From Methyloligella sp050110875 (GTDB lineage Bacteria; Pseudomonadota; Alphaproteobacteria; Rhizobiales; Methyloligellaceae), in contig CP188828.1 in the NCBI GenBank assembly GCA_050110875.1, forward strand, positions 1,364,001-1,428,000: a stretch of DNA of 64,000 nucleotides. Direction: 5' to 3'. Each line of letters begins with the position of its first letter. Position 1 is the first letter of the stretch. Below, piece by piece: positions 25,885 through 33,801 of the stretch. Under the pieces are notes generated by a model that worked only from the letters and a program-made list of their open reading frames with translations, was not told the origin of the DNA and did not search any database. A program made the translations under genes and the position numbers.

Positions 25885-26841
25885 CTATTGATCTCCCTGG
25901 GCGATCGGCGGTTGAGGCATTTCCAACGGTTCGCCTTTGAAATTGCCGTCGATCCAATCGAAAGCGGCTTGCTGGGCCTCCGCCTTCTGCTCCTTGGTGA
26001 GCTTGGACATTATCAATTCCAGGTCGAAATCGCTGACCCCGGCCTCCCGGGCCAGGATGTGCCATTTGGCGGCTTCGACGAGGTCTTTCTTCACGACCAG
26101 GCCGTGGGCATAGAGCTTGGCCAGGCGGTTCTGGGCGACGGGATTGCCTTGGGCGGCGGAAAGGCGGATGAGCTTCACGCCGCGTTCCTTGTCCTCTTTC
26201 ACGCTATCGCCACGAAAAAGCATGATGCCCAATTCGATCTGAGCATCGGCATAGCCGGCCTCTGCGGCCTTGCCGATCCATTCGGCGGCTTTTTTGTTGT
26301 CGATGGGAACGCCGCGGCCAAACTGATAGAGCACGCCGAGATCGTATTGGGCCGGCGCGTTGTCTTGTTCGGCAGCCTTTCGCATCCACGCGGCCGCCTT
26401 TGCCTCGTCGGTGCGCCGGCCTTGGCCAGAGAGATAGAGCAGGGCGAGATTGTATTGTGCTTCCGGGTGGCCGGTGCGCGCGGCTTTCTCGAACAGATCG
26501 GCGGCAAGGCGGTAGTTCTTTTTCATGCCTTCGCCAGCCGCAACCAGATTTCCGAGGGCGAATTGGGCGTTGGGATCGCCGAGATCGGCGGCCTTGGCAT
26601 AGGCCTCGGCAGCCTTCTTGTAATCCCGGGAGACGCCGGCACCGCTCGCATAAATCTGACCGATGAGGGTGTAGGCCTCCTTGGATTCCTTTTCCTCAAG
26701 CTCTTTCTCGGCCAGCTTCAGCGCGGTCAGATAGCGGCCCTTCGCAAAGGCGACATAGGCTTCGTTTTCCTTGGCGAAGGCATTGGACGAGAGGCCGAGC
26801 GCCAACACACCGGCAGCAAGGTAGAGAATGGGATGTCTCAC
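25885..26841 (-). CDS. Secreted Sel1/TPR-repeat protein
   Basis: A 318-aa protein with a signal peptide (residues 1-23, ending NAFA) followed by about six Sel1-like repeats (residues 50-265) of the form A.Y.LG.LY..G.GV..D..KAA.W..KAA..G...A. A short helical C-terminus ends QPPIAQGDQ. Start is a GTG at 26841; it overlaps the stop of the upstream ThiE-like gene (GTGA), so the two are coupled. Sel1 proteins act as scaffolds, and the signal peptide places this one in the periplasm. No specific partner is evident. Confidence 0.8.
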   Translation of the reverse strand: MRHPILYLAAGVLALGLSSNAFAKENEAYVAFAKGRYLTALKLAEKELEEKESKEAYTLIGQIYASGAGVSRDYKKAAEAYAKAADLGDPNAQFALGNLVAAGEGMKKNYRLAADLFEKAARTGHPEAQYNLALLYLSGQGRRTDEAKAAAWMRKAAEQDNAPAQYDLGVLYQFGRGVPIDNKKAAEWIGKAAEAGYADAQIELGIMLFRGDSVKEDKERGVKLIRLSAAQGNPVAQNRLAKLYAHGLVVKKDLVEAAKWHILAREAGVSDFDLELIMSKLTKEQKAEAQQAAFDWIDGNFKGEPLEMPQPPIAQGDQ

Positions 26842-27446
26842 GAAGCGTTCTCCAGAGCTGCGGCAGTGTCGGTGAGGAGCGCGGCGCCTTCTGGGGACTC
26901 CAAACACTTTTTCGTGATCGCCAAGAAATCCGCGCCAGCTTCGATGGCCTGGACCGCTTCCTCGGCATTTCCAACGTTCCAAGCCACGCAAGGAACCTCG
27001 AATGTCTGGGACCACCACCCGATGAGATCTTGAACGGATTCATCCGTCCGCGTCATACTTTGCATCCTGGTCGTAAATGCGACATAGTCAGCACCAAGTT
27101 CGGCTAACACCATGGCGTCATGACGGCTCTCACAGTGAGTTCCAATAATGGCATTTTCCCCAAGGGTTTGCCTCGCGTGCCTGTAAATCCGGGCATCCGG
27201 GACGATGTGCACGCCATCGGCTTCGACCGCGGCGGCGCGCTCGGGCTCAATCTCGGCGAGAAATGCAACGTCTTTCGCATGGCAAAGCGAGCGGATTCGA
27301 TTCGCCCATTCCGCATCAAAGGACGTATCTTCTTCGCAGGTGAGAAGCGTGCAGGCGACCGGGTATCGGTCGAGCGCCGCGGCGAGGGCCGCCTCGGTGC
27401 CGGCAGATGCGGCCGGTGGGATTTGCAGATAGATCCGGCGATGCAT
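26838..27446 (-). CDS. ThiE/TenI-like protein, divergent
   Basis: A 202-aa TIM-barrel protein resembling thiamine phosphate synthase/TenI: MHRRIYLQIPP, EADGVHIVPDARIYRHARQTLG, IIGTHCESRHDAMVLAELGADYVAF and NAEEAVQAIEAGADFLAI follow the ThiE order. Canonical ThiE has a GxSxH loop and a clear thiazole-phosphate pocket, which here reads GTHCESRHD, so catalytic activity is doubtful. Start 27446 begins the homologous part; an upstream ATG is in frame but adds unconserved residues. Coupled to the Sel1 gene by a 4-nt overlap. Confidence 0.65.
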   Translation of the reverse strand: MHRRIYLQIPPAASAGTEAALAAALDRYPVACTLLTCEEDTSFDAEWANRIRSLCHAKDVAFLAEIEPERAAAVEADGVHIVPDARIYRHARQTLGENAIIGTHCESRHDAMVLAELGADYVAFTTRMQSMTRTDESVQDLIGWWSQTFEVPCVAWNVGNAEEAVQAIEAGADFLAITKKCLESPEGAALLTDTAAALENAS

Positions 27447-27708
27447 GACCGACGTACTGGCCTTGAGATGGTGCAGGTTGCGCTGTTGCACCCGATGAGA
27501 GGGGTTGAGGGTGTCAAACCACGTGCTTCCGGCAGCTGTCAATCGGCCGAAGTTATAAGCATGTCATAGCAGGCAGCAGTGCGCGGCTCCTGTCGGCTAT
27601 GATTGAAACTCTGATGGAGGGGTAAGACTTATTTAGACCACTGGTTCAGGGAGCGGAGGCATAACATTGTCGTCTGGTGTGACGACGCCAAAGCGGGGAG
27701 TGCTTGTG

Positions 27709-28005
27709 GTGGCTACTACTTTTGGATCGAATATCTATGACGCAACGAAGCGGCTCGACGCTGCTGTCGATGCGCTGGAAAACCTTCTTGGACCACATCT
27801 CAGTGATATTCAGGCGGGCGAATCCGTTGGTGCGCTAAAGGAGCGCATCAGATTGCTTACTGAAGAGCGGGACCAGCTCGCACGAGAGCTGGAGGATTCC
27901 CGCCGCCGTGCCCGACGGCTGGAAACAGCCAACGACGAAGTGTCCGGGCGGCTCGAATCTCTCATGACATCTCTGAAACAGGATTTGACGGCCTCTCCTA
28001 ATTAG
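27709..28005 (+). CDS. DUF4164 small coiled-coil protein
   Basis: A protein of about 98 aa: ATTFGSNIYDATKRLDAAVDALENLL, then a heptad-rich coiled coil LKERIRLLTEERDQLARELEDSRRRARRLETANDEVSGRLESLM. This matches the DUF4164 family that precedes zapA in Rhizobiales. The GTG at 27709 is preferred (GGGGAG about 8 nt upstream); TTG at 27667 is also possible. It sits 31 nt before the zapA start, suggesting co-transcription and a role with cell-division factor ZapA. Confidence 0.7.
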   Translation: MATTFGSNIYDATKRLDAAVDALENLLGPHLSDIQAGESVGALKERIRLLTEERDQLARELEDSRRRARRLETANDEVSGRLESLMTSLKQDLTASPN

Positions 28006-28036
28006 CGGCGCGTTGCCGAAGGTCGGAATTAAAGTC

Positions 28037-28405
28037 ATGGGACAGGTTAGCGTTACACTGAACGGCCGCACCTACCGGCTGGAGTGCAACAATGGCGAGG
28101 AAGCGCATCTGATCGCGCTGTCGGAGCATCTTGCCTCCCACATCGAAAGCATGAAACGGAAATTCGGCCAGATCGGTGACGATCGGCTGATCTTGATGGC
28201 AGCGCTGATGGTGACTGACGAACTTTGGGATATGCGAAGAGCAGCCAACGAGCTGAAGGCGGAGCTCGTGGATGCTTTGAATGGCGAGCCGGGCGCGGCC
28301 CCCTCGCGGGAGGTGGAGCAGGAGCTCGCCGACGCGATCGGCGCGGCGGCCGATCGGTTGGAGACGCTGCGGCAGCGTATCGACAGCCACGAAGACGGGC
28401 GTTGA
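28037..28405 (+). CDS. zapA: Cell division protein ZapA
   Basis: FtsZ-associated protein that promotes Z-ring bundling, 122 aa. It begins MGQVSVTLNGRTYRLECNNGEEAHLIALSEHL, the ZapA N-terminal domain, followed by KFGQIGDDRLILMAALMVTDEL and a C-terminal coiled coil. Start at 28037 because family members begin at this Met; the frame is open further upstream. The 6S RNA gene follows at 28471, the usual arrangement in proteobacteria. Confidence 0.9.
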   Translation: MGQVSVTLNGRTYRLECNNGEEAHLIALSEHLASHIESMKRKFGQIGDDRLILMAALMVTDELWDMRRAANELKAELVDALNGEPGAAPSREVEQELADAIGAAADRLETLRQRIDSHEDGR

Positions 28406-28470
28406 GGGCTGGGCCGACGATCCGACTCTTTCCGGCCTAGTACGAGCTTGAGGAAGTCACTATATTTCGC

Positions 28471-28637
28471 CGAGGCAGGCTGCGCAGTTCGTTAGGAGCC
28501 AATTTCCTCGGGCCCTATAAGATTCCTTAGGGAGCTGACCCTGCTGGAGATCGTGGTCTCCGGCACTCGGCGCCCACCTACTTTTGTAGGGACGCCAGGG
28601 ATCGATGCTCCGACGGCTGTCGCGGCCTTGCTCGTTT
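28471..28637 (+). ncRNA. ssrS: 6S RNA
   Basis: The stretch downstream of zapA is non-coding. Its ends can pair as a long closing stem (CGAGGCAGGCTGCG at 28471 with CGCGGCCTTGCTCG ending 28634). The interior contains inverted, mostly paired segments around a central bubble, including TCCTCGGGCCCTATAAG, ACCCTGCTGGAGATCGTGGTCTCCGG (hairpin GGAGA/TCTCC) and CGCCCACC. Position between zapA and the next gene and the ~165-nt size are those of alphaproteobacterial 6S RNA, which sequesters sigma70-RNA polymerase. TATATT at 28461-28466 may be the -10 box. Boundaries are approximate. The usual downstream gene fthC is absent. Confidence 0.72.
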
Positions 28638-28782
28638 CTTTCCGCCGTCGTCGATGTTCCGGCGCAATTTGATTCCCAGAACTGTTTTCCCTTAAAGCAG
28701 ATGCGCGGGATTGGCTGATCCGTTGCGTAGGAGGATCAGGCGCAAGCGCGCTCCTGCGGTGGCGAATATTGAAGGCTGATCC

Positions 28783-29610
28783 ATGCGGCTTCTGTTTTTG
28801 GGCGATCTTGTTGGCCGGTCGGGGCGCACGGCCGTGATCGAGGCGTTGCCTGGTTTGCGCGATCGCTACAAGGCCGACTTCGTCGTCGTGAACGGCGAGA
28901 ACGCGGCCGGAGGCTTCGGCATCACCGAGCAGATCTTGGTGGAGCTCTTGGATGCCGGGGCCGACGTGGTGACCACCGGCAATCACGTCTGGGATCAACG
29001 CGAGGCGCTCGTCTTCATCGAGCGCTACGATCAGCTCTTGCGGCCGCTCAACTTTCCGCCCGGCACACCCGGCAAGGGGAGCGGCCTGTTCAAGGCGCGA
29101 AACGGGCAGGAGGTGCTGGTCGTCAACGCCATGGGCCGCGTTTTCATGCAGGAGCTCGACTGTCCCTTCCGGGCGGTGGACCAGGAACTCGAGGCTTGCG
29201 GGCTTGCCCGCGGGGCCGATGCGATCTTTCTCGATTTCCATGCCGAGGCGACCTCGGAAAAGGAATCCATGGGCCATTTCGTCGATGGGCGGGCGAGCTG
29301 CATGGTCGGCACCCACACCCATGTGCCGACGGCGGATCATCAGATCCTCGATGGCGGTACCGCCTATATCAGCGATGCCGGGATGTGCGGCGACTACAAT
29401 TCCGTGCTGGGCATGGAGAAGGAGGAGCCGATCTCGCGTTTCATCAGCCGGATTCCGTCCAACCGCTTCGGTCCGGCGCACGGCGAGGCGACGATCTGCG
29501 GCGTGGCGCTGGAGACCGACGATGCGACAGGGCTTGCCCGCCGCTTCGCACCGGTGCGGCTCGGCGGCAGGCTGGCCCAGGCGGAGCCGGAATTCTGGCT
29601 CTCGGACTAA
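28783..29610 (+). CDS. YmdB-family metallophosphoesterase (TIGR00282)
   Basis: A 275-aa calcineurin-like phosphoesterase. It starts MRLLFLGDLVGRSGR with the metal-ligand Asp at position 8, then VVNGENAAGGFG, TTGNHVWDQ, LDFHAEATSEK and MVGTHTHVPTAD, the metal and phosphate motifs of the TIGR00282/YmdB family, reported to hydrolyse 2',3'-cyclic nucleotides. Full length. In Rhizobiales it commonly follows fthC; here it follows the 6S RNA directly. Its stop overlaps tail-to-tail with the gene at 29607. Confidence 0.86.
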   Translation: MRLLFLGDLVGRSGRTAVIEALPGLRDRYKADFVVVNGENAAGGFGITEQILVELLDAGADVVTTGNHVWDQREALVFIERYDQLLRPLNFPPGTPGKGSGLFKARNGQEVLVVNAMGRVFMQELDCPFRAVDQELEACGLARGADAIFLDFHAEATSEKESMGHFVDGRASCMVGTHTHVPTADHQILDGGTAYISDAGMCGDYNSVLGMEKEEPISRFISRIPSNRFGPAHGEATICGVALETDDATGLARRFAPVRLGGRLAQAEPEFWLSD

Positions 29611-29870
29611 GAGGCCCTACGCGCTTTTCTCGATTCCGACTTGTTCTCTTTGAGGACGGATTTGCTTTTGGCGACCACGTTCTTCAAGCAGACGATGGCA
29701 TCGTCGAGCCGGGCCATGGCCGCCTCGGTATCGGCCTGCTCCTCGAACAGGGCAAGCCGGGCGCGGGCGATATGGTCGGCCGCATCGTTGCACAGACCGG
29801 ACAGGGCGAGGATGGGCCGTTCGGGCTTCGCCTTGGAATTGACTGCACTGACTTCGGCTTGGCGAGGCAT
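29607..29870 (-). CDS. Hypothetical helical protein (87 aa)
   Basis: The 87-residue translation begins MPRQAEVSAVNSKAKPERP and is predicted helical with LCNDAADHIARARLALFEEQADTEAAMARLDDAIVCLKNVV and a Lys/Ser-rich tail. No family is recognised. It is supported as real by an AAGGAG ribosome binding site 6 nt before the ATG at 29870 and by convergent arrangement with the phosphoesterase gene (stops overlap by 3 nt). It could be a small DNA- or protein-binding helical bundle; function unknown. Confidence 0.6.
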   Translation of the reverse strand: MPRQAEVSAVNSKAKPERPILALSGLCNDAADHIARARLALFEEQADTEAAMARLDDAIVCLKNVVAKSKSVLKENKSESRKARRAS

Positions 29871-30062
29871 GACCGCTCCTTATGGTACGCGCGTGAAACC
29901 AATGGGCGCTTTGCGGCGCCCGGAGCGAAGGATTTTCGAAGTATTAGGGTTAAGGCGGGCTTAATAGCAGGGTGGGCAAGCGCAGGGAGTCTGGATTTTG
30001 CGCGGACGCACGCCTATAAAGCCGACGATTCCAACAGTCTCGAAGCTACAAGGTGAGCGCGA

Positions 30063-30809
30063 GTGGCAGGCCATTCGAAGTTCAAGAACATCCAGTATCG
30101 CAAAGGCGCGCAGGACAAGAAGCGCTCCAAGCTGTTTTCCAAGCTGTCGCGGGAGATCACGGCGGCGGCCAAGATGGGGCTGCCGGATCCGGACGCCAAT
30201 GCGCGGCTGCGCAGCGCCGTGCAGGCGGCGCGGGCCCAGAACATGCCCAAGGACAATATCGAGCGCGCCATCAAGAAGAGCCAGGAGGCGGGCGGCGAGT
30301 CCTATGAAGAAGTCCGCTACGAGGGGTTCGGCGTGGCCGGCGTCGGCGTGATCGTCGAGGCGCTGACCGACAACCGGAACCGCACGGCGGCGGATGTGCG
30401 CTCCACCTTCACCAAGCATGGCGGCAATCTGGGCGAGACGGGCTCGGTGGCCTTCATGTTCGACCGGGTCGGCGCCATCGAATATCCGCCGGAAGCCGCA
30501 ACCGCGGAAGAGATGCTGGAAGCGGCGATCATGGCCGGGGCCGACGATGTGGAATCCAGCGAGGACGGCCATACGGTCTATTGCGCGGGCGATGCCCTGC
30601 ACGACGTGGCGAAGGCGCTGGAGGAGACACTCGGGGAGCCGCGCAGCGCGGCGCTCGTGTGGAAACCGCAGAATACCATCGAGCTGGACGATCACGCCGG
30701 CGAGACGCTGCTCAAGATGCTCGATGCGCTGGAGGATTCCGACGACGTCCAGCAGGTCTATGCGAATTTCGAGGTTTCCGACGATCTCTGGGAGCGGATG
30801 AGCGCGTAG
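30063..30809 (+). CDS. YebC/PmpR family regulator
   Basis: YebC/TACO1 family, 248 aa, full length: MAGHSKFKNIQYRKGAQDKKRSKLFSKL, KDNIERAIKKSQ, YEGFGVAGVGVIVEALTDNRNRT and LGETGSVAFMFDR. Members have been called transcriptional regulators and, more recently, translation factors acting at polyproline sites. Starts with GTG at 30063. Located upstream of ruvC, the classic yebC-ruvCAB arrangement. Confidence 0.92.
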   Translation: MAGHSKFKNIQYRKGAQDKKRSKLFSKLSREITAAAKMGLPDPDANARLRSAVQAARAQNMPKDNIERAIKKSQEAGGESYEEVRYEGFGVAGVGVIVEALTDNRNRTAADVRSTFTKHGGNLGETGSVAFMFDRVGAIEYPPEAATAEEMLEAAIMAGADDVESSEDGHTVYCAGDALHDVAKALEETLGEPRSAALVWKPQNTIELDDHAGETLLKMLDALEDSDDVQQVYANFEVSDDLWERMSA

Positions 30810-30908
30810 GGGCGCCGCTTCATTTTTCGATTTCGCAGAGCCGCGATGAGATGGGGCCTGGCGGGCGATTCGCGTTACTCTAAAGCGCGATTCGCGAGGG
30901 AGACCTGA

Positions 30909-31433
30909 ATGGCGGCGATCCGCATCATCGGTATCGATCCGGGTTTGAGATGCACCGGCTGGGGCTTGATCGAAAGCGACGGTCCGCGGCTCGTCTATGT
31001 GGCGTCCGGTTCCCTGGTTTCCGATGCCGGCGAGACGCTCTCGGTGCGCCTGCGGCAGATCTTCGACAGCTTGAGCGAGGTGCTGAACCGGCTATCTCCG
31101 GATGAGGCGGCGGTGGAAGAGACCTTCGTCAACCGGGACGGCCGGGCGACACTGAAGCTCGGCCAGGCGCGGGGCATCGCCATGCTGGCGCCGGCGCTGC
31201 TGGGGCTGGAAGTGGCGGAATATGCGCCAAACGCGGTGAAGAAGAGCGTGGTCGGCACGGGCCATGCTGACAAGGCGCAGATCCACGCCATGGTGGGGCA
31301 CCTGTTGCCGCGCTGCAATCCCGACACGGAGCATGCGGCGGACGCGCTCGCTATTGCCATCACCCATGCCCATTGCCGAACCTCGGTCACGGCCCGCGCG
31401 CTGCGCGGCGAGCTTGCGAGGGCGGCGCGATGA
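30909..31433 (+). CDS. ruvC: Holliday junction resolvase RuvC
   Basis: Endonuclease that resolves Holliday junctions, 174 aa. Catalytic residues are visible: D10 in IIGIDPGL, E70 in AAVEETF, and H142/D145 in EHAADALAIA. Basic C-terminus. The stop (31431-31433) lies inside the sequence GCGCGATGATCGG, an exact copy of which surrounds the ruvA start 260 nt downstream, with a palindromic element between. This suggests that ruvC and ruvA once overlapped by ATGA. Confidence 0.95.
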   Translation: MAAIRIIGIDPGLRCTGWGLIESDGPRLVYVASGSLVSDAGETLSVRLRQIFDSLSEVLNRLSPDEAAVEETFVNRDGRATLKLGQARGIAMLAPALLGLEVAEYAPNAVKKSVVGTGHADKAQIHAMVGHLLPRCNPDTEHAADALAIAITHAHCRTSVTARALRGELARAAR

Positions 31434-31437
31434 TCGG
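31425..31437. repeat. 13-bp direct repeat, left copy (ruvC stop)
   Basis: GCGCGATGATCGG at 31425-31437 contains the ruvC stop TGA; an identical 13-mer at 31685-31697 contains the ruvA ATG. The pair brackets the palindromic insertion. Confidence 0.9.
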
Positions 31438-31502
31438 CTTCGCCGGTTGTGAGCCTGTGAGGGGTGAGGGGAAGCCTAGTCTGTCGCGACCTCTCGTTAG
31501 CG

Positions 31503-31648
31503 TCCCCTCCCCCCTTGCGGGGGAGGGACAGGGAGGGGGGGCAAGCGGTACGTTGGTCGAAAGTTCACCCCCCACCCTTGTCGCCGTGCGACTTGCACTG
31601 CGCGCAAGGTCGCGGCGCCAAGCCCTCCCCCGCAAGGGGGGAGGGGAA
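31503..31648. repeat. Composite palindromic element, copy A (ruvC-ruvA)
   Basis: The left arm is a CCCTCCCC...TTGCGGGGGAGGG hairpin followed by a G run. The right arm is CCCTCCCCCGCAAGGGGGGAGGGG. The central part is unrelated. The same two arms occur at 32340-32494, 33599-33724 and inside thiC (59720-59860). Flanked by a 13-bp direct repeat (31425 and 31685). It separates two genes that would otherwise overlap. Confidence 0.85.
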
Positions 31649-31684
31649 AGCCTTGCCAAGATTGCGGATCCGGCAAGGGAGAAA

Positions 31685-31697
31685 GCGCGATGATCGG
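31685..31697. repeat. 13-bp direct repeat, right copy (ruvA start)
   Basis: Exact copy of the 13-mer at 31425-31437; positions 31690-31692 are the ruvA ATG. The preceding inserted DNA supplies AAGGGAGAA as a ribosome binding site. Confidence 0.9.
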
Positions 31698-32313
31698 GAA
31701 GCTGACGGGCAAGCTCGATGCGGTGGGGCCGGATACGGTGATCCTGGATGTCGGCGGGGTCGGCTACGAGGTCACGTGCTCGTCTCGGACGCTTTCGCAG
31801 CTTCCGGGAATCGGGGAGATCGTGAGTCTCGCCATCGACACCCATGTGCGGGAAGACGCGATCCGGCTCTACGGTTTCGGCACGGAGCACGAGCGGGCCT
31901 GGTTCCGGGCGCTGCAATCGGTGCAAGGCGTGGGGGCGCGGGTCGCGATCAGCGTGCTCGGTACGCTGTCCGCGTCGGATCTTTCCAATGCAATCGCGCT
32001 GCAGGACAAGACGAGCGTGGGCCGGGCGCCGGGGGTCGGGCCGAAGGTCGCCCAGCGTATCGTCTCGGAGCTGAAGGACAAGATGCCGGCTCTGTCGCCT
32101 GCCTTCGGGCCGGCAGGCAGTGGCGGCGGGGGCGAGCAGCCCATCGAGATTCCGGAGGGTATGGCCGCCCAAGAGGCCATCTCGGCGCTCACCAATCTGG
32201 GCTATGCCCACGGCCAGGCGGCGGCGGCGGTTGCGTCGGCGGCGAAAGCGATTGACGGTACGCCGAAGACCGAAGAGCTGATCCGGCTCGGATTGAAGGA
32301 GCTTGCGCAATGA
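31690..32313 (+). CDS. ruvA: Holliday junction branch migration subunit RuvA
   Basis: RuvA binds the four-way junction and loads RuvB, 207 aa. N-terminal OB domain MIGKLTGKLDAVGPDTVILDVGGVGYEV, helix-hairpin-helix motifs LQSVQGVGARVAISVLG and GRAPGVGPKVAQRIVSELKDK, then a flexible linker and domain III (EAISALTNLGYAHGQAAAAV). Full length. The ribosome binding site lies in DNA inserted between ruvC and ruvA. Confidence 0.95.
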   Translation: MIGKLTGKLDAVGPDTVILDVGGVGYEVTCSSRTLSQLPGIGEIVSLAIDTHVREDAIRLYGFGTEHERAWFRALQSVQGVGARVAISVLGTLSASDLSNAIALQDKTSVGRAPGVGPKVAQRIVSELKDKMPALSPAFGPAGSGGGGEQPIEIPEGMAAQEAISALTNLGYAHGQAAAAVASAAKAIDGTPKTEELIRLGLKELAQ

Positions 32314-32339
32314 GACGGCGGCTTGGTGCCCAACCTCTT

Positions 32340-32494
32340 TGCTCCCCCCTTGCGTGGGAGCAGGCGCGCGCTTGGCGCGCGTCGAGGGGGGTAGCCGTCA
32401 GGTGCAGAGTTTCGGTCTCGTCATTCGCCCTTCAATCTGTCCCTTGCACTCTGTCCACCCCCCTCCCTAGCCCTCCCCCGCAAGGGGGGAGGGA
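32340..32494. repeat. Composite palindromic element, copy B (ruvA-ruvB)
   Basis: Left arm GCTCCCCCCTTGCGTGGGAGC (palindromic), then a GGCGCGCGCTTGGCGCGCG palindrome and GAGGGGGG. Right arm CCCTCCCTAGCCCTCCCCCGCAAGGGGGGAGGG, equal to the right arm of copies A, C and D. A flanking direct repeat is not clear; only GCGCAA is shared. Confidence 0.75.
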
Positions 32495-32538
32495 AGCGCA
32501 AGGGGCGATGGCGGGAGCCAATGTCTCGAGGGGGCTCC

Positions 32539-33579
32539 ATGGCGGATAGGATGCTGGCAGGCGCCAAGCGGCCGGAAGACGAGGTGGAACCGTCGCTTCG
32601 GCCCCAATCGCTTGGCGAGTTCATCGGCCAGTCCAAGGCTTGCGCGAATCTCAAGGTATTCATCGAGGCGGCGCAGACGCGCGGCGAGGCCCTGGACCAC
32701 GTGCTGTTCGCAGGTCCTCCCGGTCTCGGGAAGACGACGCTCGCTCAGATCGTGGCGAAGGAGCTCGGGGTCAATTTCCGGGCGACATCGGGGCCGGTGA
32801 TCGCCAAGGCGGGCGATCTCGCGGCGCTTTTGACCAATCTGGAAGAGGGAGACGTCCTCTTCATCGACGAGATCCATCGCCTGAGCCCGGCGGTCGAGGA
32901 GGTGCTCTACCCGGCGATGGAGGATTTCCAGCTCGATCTGATCATCGGGGAGGGACCGGCGGCCCGCTCAGTGCGCATCGATCTGGCCAAGTTCACCCTG
33001 GTCGCGGCGACGACCCGGACGGGGCTGCTCACCACGCCGTTGCGGGACCGGTTCGGCATTCCGGTCCGGCTGGAATTCTATACGGCGCAAGAGCTGGAAG
33101 AGATCGTGCGCCGCGGGGCGCGACTGCTGGGTCTGCCGCTCACGGAAGAGGGCGCCCAGGAGATCGCCAAGCGGGCGCGGGGCACGCCGCGTGTGGCGGG
33201 CCGTCTGCTCCGCCGGGTGCGGGACTTCGCCAATGTGGCGGGGGCCGAACAGGTCGACGCGACGCTGGCCGACCAAGCGCTGCTCCAGCTGGAGGTGGAT
33301 TCCCGCGGGCTGGATGCGATGGACCACCGTTACCTGAATTGCATGGCTTTGAACTATCAGGGTGGACCGGTTGGGATCGAGACCCTGTCGGCTGCACTAT
33401 CGGAGCCGCGCGATGCGCTGGAAGAGATTGTCGAGCCGTATCTTCTGCAGCAGGGCTTCATCAGCCGCACGCCGCGCGGGCGGCTTCTGACCGCCCAGGC
33501 CTTCACCCATCTCGGGCTCGCCGTGCCGGAGCGTTCTGCGGGACAATTCGCGCTGTTCGATCAGGGGGGCGATCAGTGA
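32539..33579 (+). CDS. ruvB: Holliday junction branch migration ATPase RuvB
   Basis: AAA+ helicase motor of the RuvAB complex, 346 aa from the ATG at 32539 (GAGGGGG 7 nt upstream); 32521 is an alternative start. Walker A GPPGLGKTTLA, Walker B DVLFIDEIHRL, sensor VAATTRTGLLTTPLRDRFG with the arginine finger region, and a C-terminal winged helix (HRYLNCMALNYQGGPVGIETL). Ends DQGGDQ. The stop lies within GCGATCAGTGAGT, which recurs at the ybgC start. Confidence 0.95.
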   Translation: MADRMLAGAKRPEDEVEPSLRPQSLGEFIGQSKACANLKVFIEAAQTRGEALDHVLFAGPPGLGKTTLAQIVAKELGVNFRATSGPVIAKAGDLAALLTNLEEGDVLFIDEIHRLSPAVEEVLYPAMEDFQLDLIIGEGPAARSVRIDLAKFTLVAATTRTGLLTTPLRDRFGIPVRLEFYTAQELEEIVRRGARLLGLPLTEEGAQEIAKRARGTPRVAGRLLRRVRDFANVAGAEQVDATLADQALLQLEVDSRGLDAMDHRYLNCMALNYQGGPVGIETLSAALSEPRDALEEIVEPYLLQQGFISRTPRGRLLTAQAFTHLGLAVPERSAGQFALFDQGGDQ

Positions 33580-33581
33580 GT
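33569..33581. repeat. 13-bp direct repeat, left copy (ruvB stop)
   Basis: GCGATCAGTGAGT at 33569-33581 contains the ruvB stop TGA. An identical 13-mer at 33789-33801 contains the ybgC GTG start. Period 220 nt. Confidence 0.9.
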
Positions 33582-33598
33582 CGCTTGCAACTTCTTTC

Positions 33599-33724
33599 AC
33601 CCTCCCCCTTGCGGGGGAGGTCGGTTCGACGCCATCCAGTGTCGGATCGGGAGGGGGGTGACACTCGATGATCGAGCTTGGAGCTTACCCCTCTCCCTGT
33701 CCCTCCCCCGCAAGGGGGGAGGGG
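33599..33724. repeat. Composite palindromic element, copy C (ruvB-ybgC)
   Basis: Left arm ACCCTCCCCCTTGCGGGGGAGGT then a G-rich tail GGGAGGGGGGT; right arm CTGTCCCTCCCCCGCAAGGGGGGAGGGG, the same as copy A. It lies between exact 13-bp repeats at 33569 and 33789. Confidence 0.85.
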
Positions 33725-33788
33725 ACGATGGCTGCAGACCTCCAGACTTGTGGATCTTTCAGAATTGCGGACCTTTCCCTACTGGAGA

Positions 33789-33801
33789 GCGATCAGTGAG
33801 T
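33789..33801. repeat. 13-bp direct repeat, right copy (ybgC start)
   Basis: Exact copy of 33569-33581. In the ancestral arrangement the ruvB stop and ybgC start would share GTGA. Confidence 0.9.

Noticed and set aside
31503..33724. Clustered palindromes as a CRISPR array
   Set aside because: Spacing is irregular, repeats are separated by whole genes, and there are no cas genes.
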